64,000 nt of DNA, taken from assembly GCA_034440615.1 (NCBI GenBank), contig JAOTOM010005059.1:606001-670000 (forward strand), given 5' to 3'. The DNA is from Ashinkailepas kermadecensis. Taxonomy: Eukaryota > Arthropoda > Thecostraca > Neolepadidae. Shown here one piece after another: positions 35,353 to 50,732 of this stretch (positions are counted from its first letter, which is position 1; the number at the start of each line of letters is the position of its first letter). A model generated the notes under the pieces. The model was not told where the DNA came from, searched no databases, and saw only the letters and a list, made by a program, of their open reading frames with translations. The position numbers and the translations under genes are program-made.

Positions 35353-37515
35353 TGCTCGCGGCACTGCCCGTGGCGACTGTGGTACGGCCTCAATAAGCAC
35401 TTTCGAAACAAGTTCTAACGCTTTCGGAGATCACACACCATGGCACTATTGATTTCCTCTTTAATTTGTTTCATCGTCCCACCCTCTGTTGAGATAAGCT
35501 GGGTGCAATATTCCCCCGGCCAATGGTGTGCCGCTGAGGAGCCCAGCCATTGGACGGTTAACAAGTAAATGGCAATTTGAAGCAACCTAATACTTCTGAT
35601 TCATGAAATTGTATGTGTTGTCCAGCTTCATTTTCTGATAATAGAAGCATGGCAACATTTCACGCCGCGCGACCAAAACAACCAATTGCGACTACATTTT
35701 GCATGCTTCATTCACCTGGCTAGAACTGGTTCGCAGCATATCGAATGTAATCATGGGTTGAAAATGGTGGGATTGGCAATTCAGCGTGGAGCAATTTCGC
35801 AGAGCAATGTGAAACAATAGTCGTGGGGATTTCGTGGTAGGCCTTTGATAACACACAGCAGGAATAGACTCGAAACTAACTATGGCATCATACAAACTTG
35901 TGGTAGCCTTCGCTACTGCGTTTGACATATGATCAGAGAATGCCCTTTGCATATTTGCATTTGCAATTGCAGATTGCATATCCTACAAATGAGTTATTTA
36001 TCAAGTACAACATTTTGAAGTTCACTGATCTGGTGCAGGAACAAAACATGTTAATACTGCACAAATATGTCCACGGTACATTGTCACATGCTATGGCTGA
36101 CTTTTTGTTCTTCAATATGCAACACCTACTAATACAAGAATCATTCAACATTTATCTGTACCATTTACTTATCGGAAATATAGGCTGTATGCTATTACAT
36201 ACTCTGCACCAAAATCCTGGAACAATGTAATTTGACAAAATATTTCCCAGTATAGAACAGGTACCGAGGAAAAAGTGTACTAAATAAATGTGTTAGACGT
36301 TACTTTATGGAAGTATACAAATCAAATGAATACTCAAGACATAATATAGTTCATATAATTCACAAAGGTAACTGTACAAATTTTACCTTGCCATAGAGAT
36401 ACCATAGGTACCATAGATAGAGGGTGTTGATGATATATGACAACATACAAAAGTATGTGTTTGAATTAATGTTTTTTTGTGTTGTTTCTTTTTGTGATGG
36501 AGGATATTGGTAGGTTTGCAATCCAACAATCCATCCATATCCTGCATGAGTTATATCTGTATGAATTTGTTCATCATTTCTGTAATCCCCTAACATTTCC
36601 ATCTTGTGACCCTGGGAATTCTGTGGGCGTTACTAGTTTGCTACCTGTCCACGTTTTTTGCCCAGGGTCTCATTTCCTTTCTACTAATTGGTGGTGGTCT
36701 ATCTGCAAAAAGAAAATACAAAATAATGAAGAGATGAAAATTGTATTGGATAATCACATTTTGTTGTATATCTTGCTTGCATCCCGAGGTACCCATGTGT
36801 TGGCCGTCCTGAACTACGGGGAGCTCACCAAGGGAAGCCCCACATTGAAAGACCCAATGAAGGTGCATACAGCCAAATGGGATAGGCTGCTGCTGCATCT
36901 GATTTGGAGACGACAATTACAAAAAAATATATCTGAGATGTGGGTTCCAGCTGACCATAGGTGCAGAGAGGGGGACCTCCTGAATGGAAACGGATTCATC
37001 CACGGAGAAAAGACAAAAATGGAAAGGCGATAAATAATAAATTTAAACTGGGCCAAAGTGCAAGGCACCCACGAATGTATTCAATTTGTGTCTTCATCAC
37101 GTGGGCAAGTTAATGTCACAATCGACGCCTACATTGGATAGAGTGGAAACTGATGTTTATGTAGTCTGACAATAGATGGCGTTGGGAACCAACCGCCGTT
37201 GATATCTCGAATGGCGAGTGTCGTCTGATCCCGCGACCGTGACACCCACTTCAATCTATTGTGTAGCGTCACACGCGCTCCACTTCCTTCATTCTTATGG
37301 ACACAGCTGGTGGTGTTGTCCTTGATCTAAAAATAGACCACTTTTTGGTGGAAGCTGCAATATCAAGCCCACCATTGTCATAGCTCATAAACAAAGTGGG
37401 ACGGAGTTGTTTCGCGAGCTGAGACGAATCTTGGGTGTTGAGATTTATGACCTTCAGAGGAAGCTTACATTTTCTGGCTGGCCTTAGTTCAGAGTGGCGC
37501 TTCATGTCCTTTTAA
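35353..37515. other. No recognisable gene
   Basis: AT-rich intron or intergenic sequence with short frames only. A frame at about 36750-37030 looks mildly protein-like but has no motif or splice support. Confidence 0.4.
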
Positions 37516-37539
37516 GCCTCTTGGCCTTTTAAGAGATAT

Positions 37540-38339
37540 TCAACATGGTTTTCGATGTGGGAGATCTTGCTTAGCTATCCTACTGAAGTTCATGGGGTAC
37601 GTAACTAGATATGTAGGTAATCAAAGCAGGATAGATGTGGGCTTAAACCTTAGGAAAACTTTTGATAAAGTTCCACAGAAGCGTTCAATTCATCAACTGA
37701 TTAGTTGATGTTGATAATCTCAGCAGCATGAGATTGATGTAAAATCGATAGGTTGGATTGCAACATCGCTCACGGGTCGGAAACAAAGGGTAGTGTTAAA
37801 TGGATGCAAATTTGAATGGAATGATGATCTGAGTGGAGTGCCACAGGGCTCTGTTCTTGGTCAACTTCTCTTTACAGTCTTTGTGCACAGCATTGAGGTA
37901 GGGCTGAGGAACATGGTGTTCAAATTTGCTGATGACATCAAGCTGGCAGGAGTAGCTCACATCGGCGATTCATCTAATAATATTCAGTTAGACTTGGAGA
38001 ACTTAAAAAGTGGGCTGATCAATGACGGCTGTCTTTCAACCATGAAAAGTGTAAGCTATGCATCTGAGATCTGGAGGCGAGAAATTCCGATATATAATTG
38101 GAGGAATGGAACTGGATGTCGTTGAAGAGGAAAGAGACTTAGGTGCGGTAGTTCCAAATGACCTCCAAGCAGAAGAACGATGCGCCTCTGCTAGGATCAG
38201 AGCAATCAGGATGCTGGGAATCATGAATAGGAGTGTGAGGCATGAGAGCAAGGAAGTCATACAAAACTGTACTTAGCCTATATGCGACCCCATTTGAAAT
38301 ATTATGTACAGGCATGAATCCTTTACATGGAAAGATATA

Positions 38340-38422
<83 letters not shown>

Positions 38423-38423
38423 T

Positions 38424-38454
<31 letters not shown>

Positions 38455-38800
38455 GCTAGAGTGCGGCGCAAATCGATTAGACTCGTCAGTGGACTAGGCA
38501 ACTTAGAACATGAAAAAGGCTTATGGCATTAGATGTGTACTCACTCAAGTATAGGAGATTAACGGGTGATATGACTGATTGAAATGTATACAATTGCTAA
38601 AGGGTTAGATAATGCCAATTTCAATGATGCTCTTCTATTTAAAGTATCACATAGGGGTCATCAATTGTGGTTGGACAAATAAAGGTGTAGGACATTTAAG
38701 CGCGAACAGGTTTTCAGCCAAAGGGTGGATGGTCAATGGAATAGGCTGCCTCCTGATGTTGTGGGGAGTCTCTCATTGAATATATTGGCAAATAGGGCGG
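37540..38800 (+). pseudogene. CR1 reverse transcriptase fragment
   Basis: The blocks GVPQGSVLGQLLFTVF (37836) and FKFADDIKLAGVA (37920) keep the catalytic Asp pair that copy 1 lost. They are followed by QLDLENL, RDLGAVV and NDLQAEERCASARIRAIRML. After the AT array the reading continues [18 protein letters not shown], and near 38725 GQWNRLPPDVVGS, the usual C-terminal CR1 block. Several frameshifts and an early poly-T expansion (38810) confirm decay. Confidence 0.8.
38334..38453. repeat. (AT)n microsatellite inside CR1 copy 2
   Basis: It occupies the same place in the ORF2 frame as the array at 8021-8599, between GGAAAGATATAT and GCTAGAGTGCGG. Confidence 0.95.
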
Positions 38801-39047
38801 ATAATTTTTTTTTTTTTGCCTTGGAGGATCTTGTTTTCGAGTTCCAATTAGTGGTAGATGGGGTGAGATTTATGCTAGTAGGTGAACACGGTCGAGGCCA
38901 TTTTAAGGAGGCATGTATGTGGATTGTGGGCGCTGCATGACCGCCGCAGTCGATGCGCCCCTAAACTCCAACAACCAACGAGGCATGTATGGAGTTCGAA
39001 AACTATTCATGAGGTGCTCCATCCACGAGTGTTACGCGGGATCGAGT

Positions 39048-39120
39048 GCATTTGGCTAGATGGATATTGCATTTGGCTAGATGGGTATTGCATTTGGCTA
39101 GATGGGTATTGGCTAGATGG
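39048..39120. repeat. 22-bp tandem repeat in the CR1 3' UTR
   Basis: CATTTGGCTAGATGGRTATTG recurs three times with a partial fourth. The homologous place in copy 1 (near 9115-9145) has only irregular GGATAGGTATTG steps, so the expansion is specific to this copy. Confidence 0.8.
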
Positions 39121-39300
39121 GATAGGTATTGGCAGGCGTGTAGGATGTTGGTGGGTAGTTACTTTATAACTTCGAGTGTAGTATTGGTTAGGGTGTTGAG
39201 TATCATTTTGTCCCGGCTTACAGTATATTCCCTTTGCAGGCTTAATTCAGATGGTCCCTGTTGCTCTTAAGTCTGTACACTTTGTAATTTCATGACCTTA

Positions 39301-42300
39301 CGTCCACCAGGTGCTCCTCACTCTCGCCATATAGGGAAAGTTTGTGCTGCACTTGCAAAAGTTGGTGTCGCAACTAGTTATATTCTGCTATATATACTAT
39401 AATACTGCCAACTAGTTACAATATTAACGATCTTACTTCGTCCACATTGTTTTACTCCTCTGGGCAAAATAGCTTTTCGGGCACCCAGAATCCTCGAATC
39501 CTTAAGGTTACCCATTATATGGAATCGTGCAAAGTGCGTCGTCCTCTCTGTCGGAGGACTTTTTTTTCCTGGGAAAACGGTTCACAATGCCAAGTAAAAG
39601 TTAACGATACCAAATTGTTCAATCATTCCACTCTACGATACCAAAGCTGTTTAAATTATATGATAGAAATAACCGACATCTTCTGTACACTGAAAAACAA
39701 GTGTGGATCCGTCACCACTTTGTCTGCCAGAATTATCCGTTCCAGGTGACGTTCTTAGTAAACCAAGATGTAGTGGCCAGACATGCATTATGCCAACATA
39801 TTCGTCAAGTGCAATAGCAAGACGATCCCGGCGAAGACAAAAACACATTTTGTTAAGATGGACTGTTTTGATGTCATCTTTTTATCACGTCTAGTAACAC
39901 CGGTTCAGTTTGGTTTAAGGATGCTGAAAGCTCGCAATAAAACATACATGATCGGTCCTGAACAGGCCAGAAATCAGTCGGACAAACCGGAATGACTTCT
40001 TTCATGTTATTAGCCCAGGGTGCTGTCGTTGTATCCAATGCAAATAAAGTTGTCGCTTAACACTGTTTTCCTTTTAACTTATCCGAGACGTAAGTAGTGT
40101 ACATGCGACAGTTATTCTGGTAATTTTCTTGCTGTTTGCTAATAGAGAAACACTGATATTTCGAGCATGTTACTTTCAATTTCGGTTGAATGCAGGGTAG
40201 GATTACCTTCAGCATATCCATGAGTTTTGGTTTGTCTATCCGTGCGTTTTGGCAGTAACTAAATGGAGTCAAAAGTATGGATTTTCGAAATCATTTGGGA
40301 GGTTGTTAGAATCCTAGCGTAATTATATGGTACGATGTGGTTCGAGCCCATAGTACAAGATAAAGCAGTCCGAAGAGCCGTTAATAATATATTTTAAGAA
40401 ACCCAAACTCCGTAATTTAATAAGTAAGCCTTGCAATCAACAGTGATGCCTTGTTCTATTGATTGAGGTAAGGTTTGTTCATTTCTTCAGCTCGCTAAGA
40501 AGGCCACAATAAACAGAATGCCGCATTTCACCTGTACGGGATTGGTACCGCTGGTTCTAGTTCCTCTAGCTGGCAAGGTTGCGCTGGGAAGCAGGCACGG
40601 CGTCCACAGGAAATGTTATAAACAATCCGCCCAAAGCTGGCCAACTTGGCCCTGCTCTTGACATCGATGACTTCGGACGCAAGTCGCGCTGTGGACAAAG
40701 TACGTAGGAAGTTTATACGCGACAAGCTTGTTAGAAACGAGACTTAAGCTGAATATCTCACTAGGCAATTGAACTGAACCAAAGCATACACATATCGTGC
40801 GTCACTTCTTGAGTTGACTATGGGACCGAGCTAACTCATGAGTGGCCTTGCAAAAAGCAGAAGCAATTGAGCATCATTCCAGCAGATGATTGCAGATGCA
40901 GGTAATGTCCGATATTATTATATCAACATTAAAATTACAAACGAAAGAGGAACTTGACTGATTTGTGTTTATCGCACGAGCGAAAGGCTTGAGTATTCCT
41001 TTAAGCGCAGCTGGTATGTGCCCACACAGGCTGGCAACACTACGTAGCCTACAGCAGCGGCGTCGCTGGCTTGGTACGGTACGGAGCCGCCCGCTACTGA
41101 AGGCCTCTCGATGTGAAAATATTTCCCTCCGCCCACACCGTCTGGTGCCTGTCCTTTTTCCTCGTCCTCATGGTATTCTCTAGTACCTGCCTATGTCGAG
41201 AACAGGCAGTCGTGACACAACTTCCGTTCGTTTGTATATTGTTTATTTTTCCACATTGGATTTCTACAACAATTTGGAGCCCATGCATATTACCATTTAA
41301 ACCTTGCCGGGCCATGGTGACTTTTAAGTGGTTCGTATGCTGCTTATGACAGATGGAAGTAATCCAATACATCAGTGAATGGCCAAGGCCAATCGTATAT
41401 GACGATTTCGTAAAATGTTGCTGAACTGGAAAATGTATTCCATCCACTCGTCCCATTCGCACAACATTGCTTAGGTACATATGCAGGCATGTTTGTGACA
41501 GATTTTCGGCATTGATCTCCGGATGATGCACACTCATCACGACATCTTGCCTTTCTGACCAATTATTTTAACTTTCATCGGTGCATTCCTATTCCATTCC
41601 AGTATGTTTTGACAAATATTTATAAAGTTATTCGGCTGATTTCAATTGCTTTTCATAGTCTTCATCTAATACACGTTCATTCTCTAGCATCACTAGGGTG
41701 TGAATGTAGGCAGGTGTTCGAAACCAATTACATTGCCATAGTTGGACACCTCCAAATATGGACAGCAACCGCTCCCACCTCTTCGTGACTCTTCAAAGAA
41801 GGCGAGTGGCAGATGAGCAATAGGCTATCGGTACCTGACGACAAATTTTAAGGCATAGAGCTTCTTCCGGTGTCACGAATCATCTTTTGCATTCGTCAAA
41901 CGAATGTCAAACGAATATTCAATCAGTGGATTAAAGGCAATTATGGGAAGCATAGAGACAATAGCACCCACAGCGAGAACAAGAATTACGATGCCAAACT
42001 GGCCGCCTTTGGTCCTAACTGTACACAGAGCGCCACAACGGTGACGAGGTGGCAATGTCGACCACGCGATCGTAACTCACGCGCCTGCTCTCTGGCTGTG
42101 ACACTGACGAGCACTGTAGAGACGCAGCTGATGCCGCTGTTGGCTCTCATCCTCGGTCAGGTGCTAGCAATATTACCGGATATAACTAAATTACGCCGTG
42201 ACGCATGTCAGCGTTAATGGATAAATCCCATGAATGTGTAGCATTTATCTCGGAAGCTCGGACCAAAAAAGTTCCTAAAATGGACGAAACAACAGGTTAA

Positions 42301-43150
42301 TAACCGCTTGCGTTGCAGATGTTTTGAAATCCCTGAAGGCGGTCGTTGCTGGCAGATCAAGATTTCCCCTGAGTAGTGACACATTTTTTTTGAGGGTGCG
42401 CTCGTGCATTGTTTACTCCTTCTGGGACTGCAATCTTGCACAGACTGGATTTCCCACCGTTCATTTGTGTCTGCTCTAGCTTCACGAATCATCGACCAGC
42501 ACGCGTGCTCGGAACACGGCGTAAATAACGCACCTACCCCACTAGCGTTACCTCAGGCGGGCACGCTCCACGCGCGCCGCCTCGGCCCACCCCATCATTT
42601 GCCACAACCGCTGAATGGTGGCTGGCCGTGCCCTCCGACCCGGCTCGGTCCCAGATGTGCGCGGCCCCGCCCCGGCCGCCTTCCCACCGACTGGTTTGCC
42701 TTATTGCGCCCGGCGTGATTTACGTTTCGTCGGTCGACAACTTCCTCGCGTGTCGGCCGTGAGCCCGGTCACGTGATCGACTCCGACGCCGACGTGTCGA
42801 CAGCGGAGCGGTGGGCCGGCGCCCGCCCGCCCCGCCCGGGCCGTCGGCGGCGGCCAGCCGCGTTGTCAGCCGATGATGAACGGCCGTGTCGCCCGCCGGC
42901 CAACGTCGCCGCCATGCTTCACTGTTGGGCAAGGCGAGCCGCCGCCGCGATGGCCGGCGATTTTCAATCAATAAATACACCATGAAAGTAACGGCACCTG
43001 CAAGTGACGCTTATCGGCGCATCTGAGTAAGTGGACGGACTGCGGTCCGTGGGCGTGGCTAGGTACGGTCTGCAGAGACCCGGTGGCACTGCTCAATTTG
43101 GCCCGGGTCCGTCGGAACGAGACCCCGTGTGCATCACCGCAGCAGCATAT
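39301..43150. other. Mostly unassigned; GC-rich after 42500
   Basis: No transposon is recognised. One candidate minus-strand exon at 40532-40688 is listed separately. From about 42500 to 43000 the sequence becomes CpG-rich without a supported gene. Confidence 0.4.
40532..40688 (-). CDS. Candidate minus-strand exon, unknown function
   Basis: On the minus strand a pyrimidine-rich acceptor (CTTTGTCCACAG) is followed by a 157-base open segment ending at TACAG/GTGAAA, a strong donor. Reading with two leading bases gives RLASEVIDVKSRAKLASFG, then RIVYNISCGRRACFPAQPC and QLEELEPAVPIPYR. I recognise no family. Good splice sites on both sides of an open frame are the only support, and a chance ORF remains possible. 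Confidence 0.25.
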
Positions 43151-44150
43151 GTGGCAGCACCTGTGACAGCGTCTGTGGCGGCACCTGTGACAGCACCTGT
43201 GACAGCGCCTGTGGCGGCACCTGTGGCGGCACCTGTGGCAGCACCTGTGGCAGCACCTGTGGCGGCACCTGTGGCAGCACCTGTGACAGCGCCTGTGGCG
43301 GCACCTGTGGCAGCGCCTGTGGCGGCACCTGTGGCGGCACCTGTGACAGCGTCTGTGGCGGCACCTGTGACAGTACCTGTGACAGCGCCTGTGGCGGCAC
43401 CTGTGGCGGCACCTGTGGCGGCACCTGTGGCGGCACCTGTGACAGCGCCTGTGGCGGCACCTGTGGCAGCGTCTGTGGCGGCACCTGTGGCAGCACCTGT
43501 GGCAGCATCTGTGGCAGCACCTGTGGCGGCACCTGTGGCAGCACCTGTGACAGCGCCTGTGGCGGCACCTGTGGCAGCGCCTGTGGCGGCACCTGTGGCA
43601 GCACCTGTGACAGCGCCTGTGGCGGCACCTGTGGCAGCGCCTGTGGCGGCACCTGTGGCGGCACCTGTGGATTGCGGACGTCTGTGGCGGCACCTGTGAC
43701 AGTACCTGTGACAGCACCTGTGGCGGCACCTGTGGCAGCGCCTGTGGCGGCACCTGTAAAAGGCGGCACCCGTGACAGCCGTCTCGTGGCGGCACCTGTG
43801 ACGGTACCGGTGACAGCGCCTGTGGCGGCACCTGTGGCAGCACCTGTGGCAGCGCCTGTGGCGGCACCTGTGACAGCACCTGTGGCGGCACCTGTGGCAG
43901 CACCTGTGGCAGCACCTGTGACAGCACCTGTGGCAGCGCCTGTGGCGGCACCTGTGGCGGCACCTGTGGCGGCACCTGTGGCAGCACCTGTGGCAGCACC
44001 TGTGACAGCACCTGTGGCAGCGCCTGTGGCGGCACCTGTGGCAGCGCCTGTGGCGGCACCTGTGGCAGCGCCTGTGGCGGCACCTGTGACAGCGCCTGTG
44101 ACAGCGCCTGTGGCGGCACCTGTGGCGGCACCTGTGGCGGCACCGGTGAC
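43151..44150. repeat. 12-bp array, about 80 copies, with two unique interruptions
   Basis: The unit is GTGGCGGCACCT with GCAGC, ACAGC and GCGCCT variants. It reads AAPV tetrapeptides in one frame and CGGT in another. Non-repeat interruptions occur near 43669-43683 and 43757-43792. Every GCACCTGT unit contains CACCTG, the reverse complement of the CAGGTG present in each unit of the 29-bp array. CAGGTGCCGCC is an exact 11-mer shared by both arrays. Confidence 0.95.
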
Positions 44151-45685
44151 AACACGGCGGCGCGCGCGGCCGGCCGGCTCGCCGCGCAGTCAGTGTGGCC
44201 CGGCTGTGACGACCTCGAGCTTGGCCCGTGCAATCTGCGCCGGCCCGTGACTCGCCAAGCCTCGCCGGGCCTCACCACCCCGCCACGGTCGCCTGCCACG
44301 GTCGGCTGGCGTTGGCTACACGGAGTCGTACTGGGGTCGAGGACATGACGCAGTATTCGACGCTCTTACGGCGTCATTTTTGCAACGATTGTAGCACTAC
44401 TTTGTTCACGGTGAAAGAAATTTCCCGTATAGAAAAATATGCGGACGCCAATGTAATCAGTACTCAGTCATGAGCTGTCGATGTGAGATTGATATATGAG
44501 CTGTTATTACAGGGTCTAATCTAAATATATAACCGTTGGTGAGATATAAAAAAATGGCATTCGTCCTATATATTAGTTGCCATATCATTGTCCATCGACA
44601 AGTATTTTTGGTGACTTTTCTTCTCTCGCATCATTCAAACAAATGGCGAATGGTTTCTTGAATTGTCGCAACGTAATAAGTACATATAAATCCAAATAGT
44701 AGCAGTCACAACACTAAAAGCGAGATATTGCAATGCGGTCCATCTTATGATCTTAAAACATTACACATCAATAAGTAAGATGCTTCGCTTAAAACTTAGG
44801 CAGCTCTGGGTGGCAGTAGGAACTTTAAGATACATTTTCCATGCAACCTCAGCGACCTCTGGCGCTGAAGTTAGGAAATTGTGGAGGTGCGGTGGTGTTC
44901 CAGACCTCGCCATGCTGAGGAAGATAGCATGCCGCTGATGGTCGACGTGATACGTGATGAGCCTGATGAGATGATTCGTGACGTGTGGTAATGGAGCTGC
45001 TGTCGCTATTAACTGGCCGCGTGATACGGCTTCATCGCGTGTCACGCGGTGTTGCGACGGTCCCAGATACGTCCGATTACGGCGAGATATCCTTGAGACG
45101 CGCGTATCCTGATGCAACCACTAATTTCAAACAGCTTGATCACAGGCGCAGTTGGCACCTGAAGAACAGGCTTGCCCGTTTCGGTGATGACCATATTTTC
45201 TGAGCCTGAGAAGCGTCGAGATAACGCTAGGGATGTACCGGCAAGTGCGCTGGGCACACACACACACGCCATGCCAGCATGGCCCGGACGTGCTGTCCGT
45301 GGAGCCGCTCTGGTGGTTCCGTCGGCCGTTGAAGCAAGCTGAGTCAGTGCTCGGGTTTCACGGTGACTGCCGAGTTGCGGTTGGTATGTCCCAGGCCGCC
45401 GACAATTTGCCTGGTCGCCTGGGTTATTCGGGAACAGAACGCCCCGGCCACTTGTCGTCGCAAAGCTACATTACTTTCGTTATGGGAGGAAGTCGGCCGG
45501 ACTGTCAGCTACCCGACGGGAATTACTTTGTCGTGCAATGGTACACCGTTCCATTTCAACCGTGCCAGAAACGGTCACTGACACTGGAGACCGGCTGGCG
45601 TTGTTCAAACCAGGCCAAGCGTAGTTGGTGACTTGCATCATAGGTCGCACTATGATTTTCTTGACATATAAACGCAACTACACAT

Positions 45686-45776
<91 letters not shown>

Positions 45777-47436
45777 GGTCAATGCATGTGCTTTGAATCC
45801 TTGTATCTATACCATATCTCTCCACGCCCCTCGTATTCAACCTACCTGCAATTGCCCAAATCACCCAGATAACGAGCTCCATAAACTGGGTGGAAAACAC
45901 CCTCCCGACCCCAATGTCGTGCACGCTCCGTGATGTACGACCAGCAGGGGTAGTTCGAAAGGTCAATTAGCTTCGAAGCGCGGTAAATCAGCCGAGTAAA
46001 AGGGCTAATTTCTATCAGATACTCGCCCAATAGTCGTTGTTTCTGCGAGCGTGCTTTCCAGTTCCCGAGCGACACGGCTGTGGGACTCGTCCCTCTTGGC
46101 CTCGCGCTACGCCCATCTCACGGCTGCCGGAGCCGTCGGCATGCAACTCAGCTGCTGCGACAACACCTCGGTCTCGTCGGGCCGCACCGCCGACGCGGCC
46201 GCCATGGCGGCTCGGCTCGTCGCCACCGACGCGACCGTCGCCCTTGCCGGACCGACCCGACGCGATCGTCGAGTCGGTCCGGTAAGCCGCGCGCATTTCC
46301 GATGCTGTTGTAATCGGCGGGTCACCTCTTGGCCGGGCCGGCGCGCTCGGCGGCCGCCGCGGCGGTGTGATGCAACACGCGCGCCGCGCACAAACACAGC
46401 CGCTCTGGCGGAGCGCGCACGCACTAACGACTCGCCGTGAATCTGACCGCGTCGGATCACGCCGCGCCCGCCCTAATCGCCTAATGGTGACGACCTACCG
46501 GAAATAATGCAGTGGCGCCGCTGTCGCCTGAGCTGCGGTCTCACCGGCCAGTTCGGTGCGTACGCGGTTTGCCCTTTGTCCGCCCGCCGATTTGATTCCA
46601 ATAATCATACAATTACTGCCCAGTGGGTGGTTTGATGATGTGATGAGTGGAAAGATAAGAGGAGAGAGGGGGGGAGGGGAGGGGAGAGGGAGAGGAATAC
46701 CTATTTACATGACAACTGATGCGCTCGGCGCCGTCGGCCACCGAACGTGCCAAGGTGTCGGGCGGCGAGTCTCGGCCTCCGCCTCGACCATGACTGTCGC
46801 CGTGTCGACGGTCGACTCGACGCTCGGTACCAGAGTCAAGTGACGGCACGCTGTAGATCTCTGGGCCTGCCACTGCACTGTCCAGCTGAAATTCGGATCG
46901 CGTCAAGTGCCTCTCGCATGCCGATTTACGGGTATGTCAAACTATAGCAGTCAAACTATAGCCATTGATGTAACACGATGAGCCGTGACTGACTTAATCG
47001 GTGAAAATTGAACACAATGTCGGTCTAATTTCACTTAATGACGGACAAAGCAAGTGCTTGCTCTCACCGCAATGGCCCGGAAACGAACGCCGAATATATA
47101 TCATAGTCAAGGTAGTTGCGACGAATTACGTTGAATAATATCAATATAGGACGACAACGCACCCTGATTATACTGCGAGGAATCTCCGCCCATTGTCGTG
47201 CCATTCCCCGTCCGACCCAACCCCAACCTGTGCTGGACCGAGACATCCGCCTGCGCTGTCCACCGGGAAGCGCGCTACCGGTGACCGGCCGGATGGCAAC
47301 TTCCATGTGATCAATCGAGGCAAGCCTGGCCTGTGGCATCTGCAAGAAAGGCGAGTCGAAGGCAGCGGCACACGAGTCGTGGCCGCACTGAGCTGACTGA
47401 GACACGTCGGCCCAGAACCGACACCGCCACACCTAC
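44151..47436. other. No supported gene; AT array at 45690-45776 and CpG-rich patch at 46030-46460
   Basis: The CpG-rich patch is flanked by AT-rich sequence. It gives several overlapping open frames from composition alone, with no splice-site or domain support. Confidence 0.45.
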
Positions 47437-48628
47437 ACAGTCGCACCGACACCGTCGCACCGACACCGTCGCACCGACACCGTCGCACCGACACCGTCGC
47501 ACCGACACCGTCACACCTACACCGTCGCACCGACACCGTCGCACCGACACCGTCGCACCGACACCGTCGCACAGTCACACCGTCACACCGTCACACCGTC
47601 ACACCGTCACACCGTCACACCGACACACCGACACACCGACACACCGACACACCGACACACCGACACACCGATACACCGACACACCGACACACCGACACAC
47701 CGACACACCGACACACCGACACACCGACACACCGACACACCGACACACCGACACGAGACACACCGACACACCGACACACCGACACACCGACACACCGACA
47801 CACCGACACACCGACACACCGACACACCGACACACCGACACGAGACACACCGACACACCGACACACCGACACACCGACACACCGACACACCGACACACCG
47901 ACACACCGACACGAGACACACCGACACACCGACACACCGACACACCGACACACCGACACACCGACACACCGACACACCGACACACCGACACACCGACACG
48001 AGACACACCGACACACCGACACACCGACACACCGACACACCGACACACCGACACACCGACACGAGACACACCGACACACCGACACACCGACACACCGACA
48101 CACCGACACACCGACACACCGACACACCGACACACCGATACACCGACACACCGACACACCGACACACCGACACACCGACACACCGACACACCGACACACC
48201 GACACACCGACACGAGACACACCGACACACCGACACACCGACACACCGACACACCGACACACCGACCCGACCACCGACACACCGACACACCGACACGAGA
48301 CACACCGACACCGACACACCGACACACCGACACACCGACACACCGACACACCGACACACCGACACACCGACACACCGACACGAGACACACCGCACACCGA
48401 CACACCGACACACCGACACACCGACACACCGACACACCGACACACCGACACACCGACACACCGACACGAGACACACCGACACACCGACACACCGACACAC
48501 CGACACACCGACACACCGACCGGACACACCGACACACCGACACACCGATACACCGACACACCGACACACCGACACACCGACACACCGACACACCGACACA
48601 CCGACACACCGACACACCGACACGAGAC
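47437..48628. repeat. Nested 14-bp and 8-bp arrays
   Basis: The left part (47437-47575) repeats CACCGACACCGTCG. It passes through TCACACCG steps into a long 8-bp CACACCGA array. The 8-bp array is punctuated by CACGAGACACACC at roughly 60-130 base intervals (about ten times), which gives it a higher-order period. Eight bases rotate through all frames, so long THRHTD- and VCRCVGVS-type frames appear on each strand; they are not genes. Confidence 0.95.
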
Positions 48629-50442
<1,814 letters not shown>

Positions 50443-50732
50443 GCTGGGACCTCACCCCCGACCCCGATCAGTGGGTCTGGTATTGTCGTCTAGTGCTCAA
50501 GCTGGGACCTCACCCCCGACCCCGATCAGTGGGTCTGGTATTGTCGTCTAGTGCTCAAGCTGGGACCTCACCCCCGACCCCGATCAGTGGGTCTGGTATT
50601 GTCGTCTAGTGCTCAAGCTGGGACCTCACCCCCGACCCCGATCAGTGGGTCTGGTATTGTCGTCTAGTGCTCAAGCTGGGACCTCACCCCCGACCCCGAT
50701 CAGTGGGTCTGGTATTGTCGTCTAGTGCTCAA
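50443..50732. repeat. 58-bp tandem repeat, 5 copies, almost identical
   Basis: GCTGGGACCTCACCCCCGAC starts at 50443, 50501, 50559, 50617 and 50675. Near-zero divergence suggests recent expansion. Confidence 0.95.

Larger units (their letters stand above)
37516..39300 (+). mobile_element. CR1-type LINE, 5'-truncated copy 2
   Basis: It starts inside the reverse transcriptase (GDIQHGFRCGRSC-like block near 37535) and runs to the same 3' block as copy 1 (GCAGGCTTAATTCAGATGG near 39233). The 5' truncation is typical of LINE insertion. It shares with copy 1 an AT microsatellite at the same coding position. Its 3' UTR also contains a small 22-bp array. Confidence 0.85.

Noticed and set aside
34436..35411. 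Gly/Ser/Arg-rich frames of 140-240 codons on the minus strand
   Set aside because: The 13-bp array cycles all frames without stops. No silk or matrix-protein features beyond the repeat are seen.
42968..44299. A 443-codon minus-strand frame and 220-370 codon plus-strand frames
   Set aside because: They follow the 12-bp array. AAPV, CGGT and PQVP patterns are simple repeat translation.
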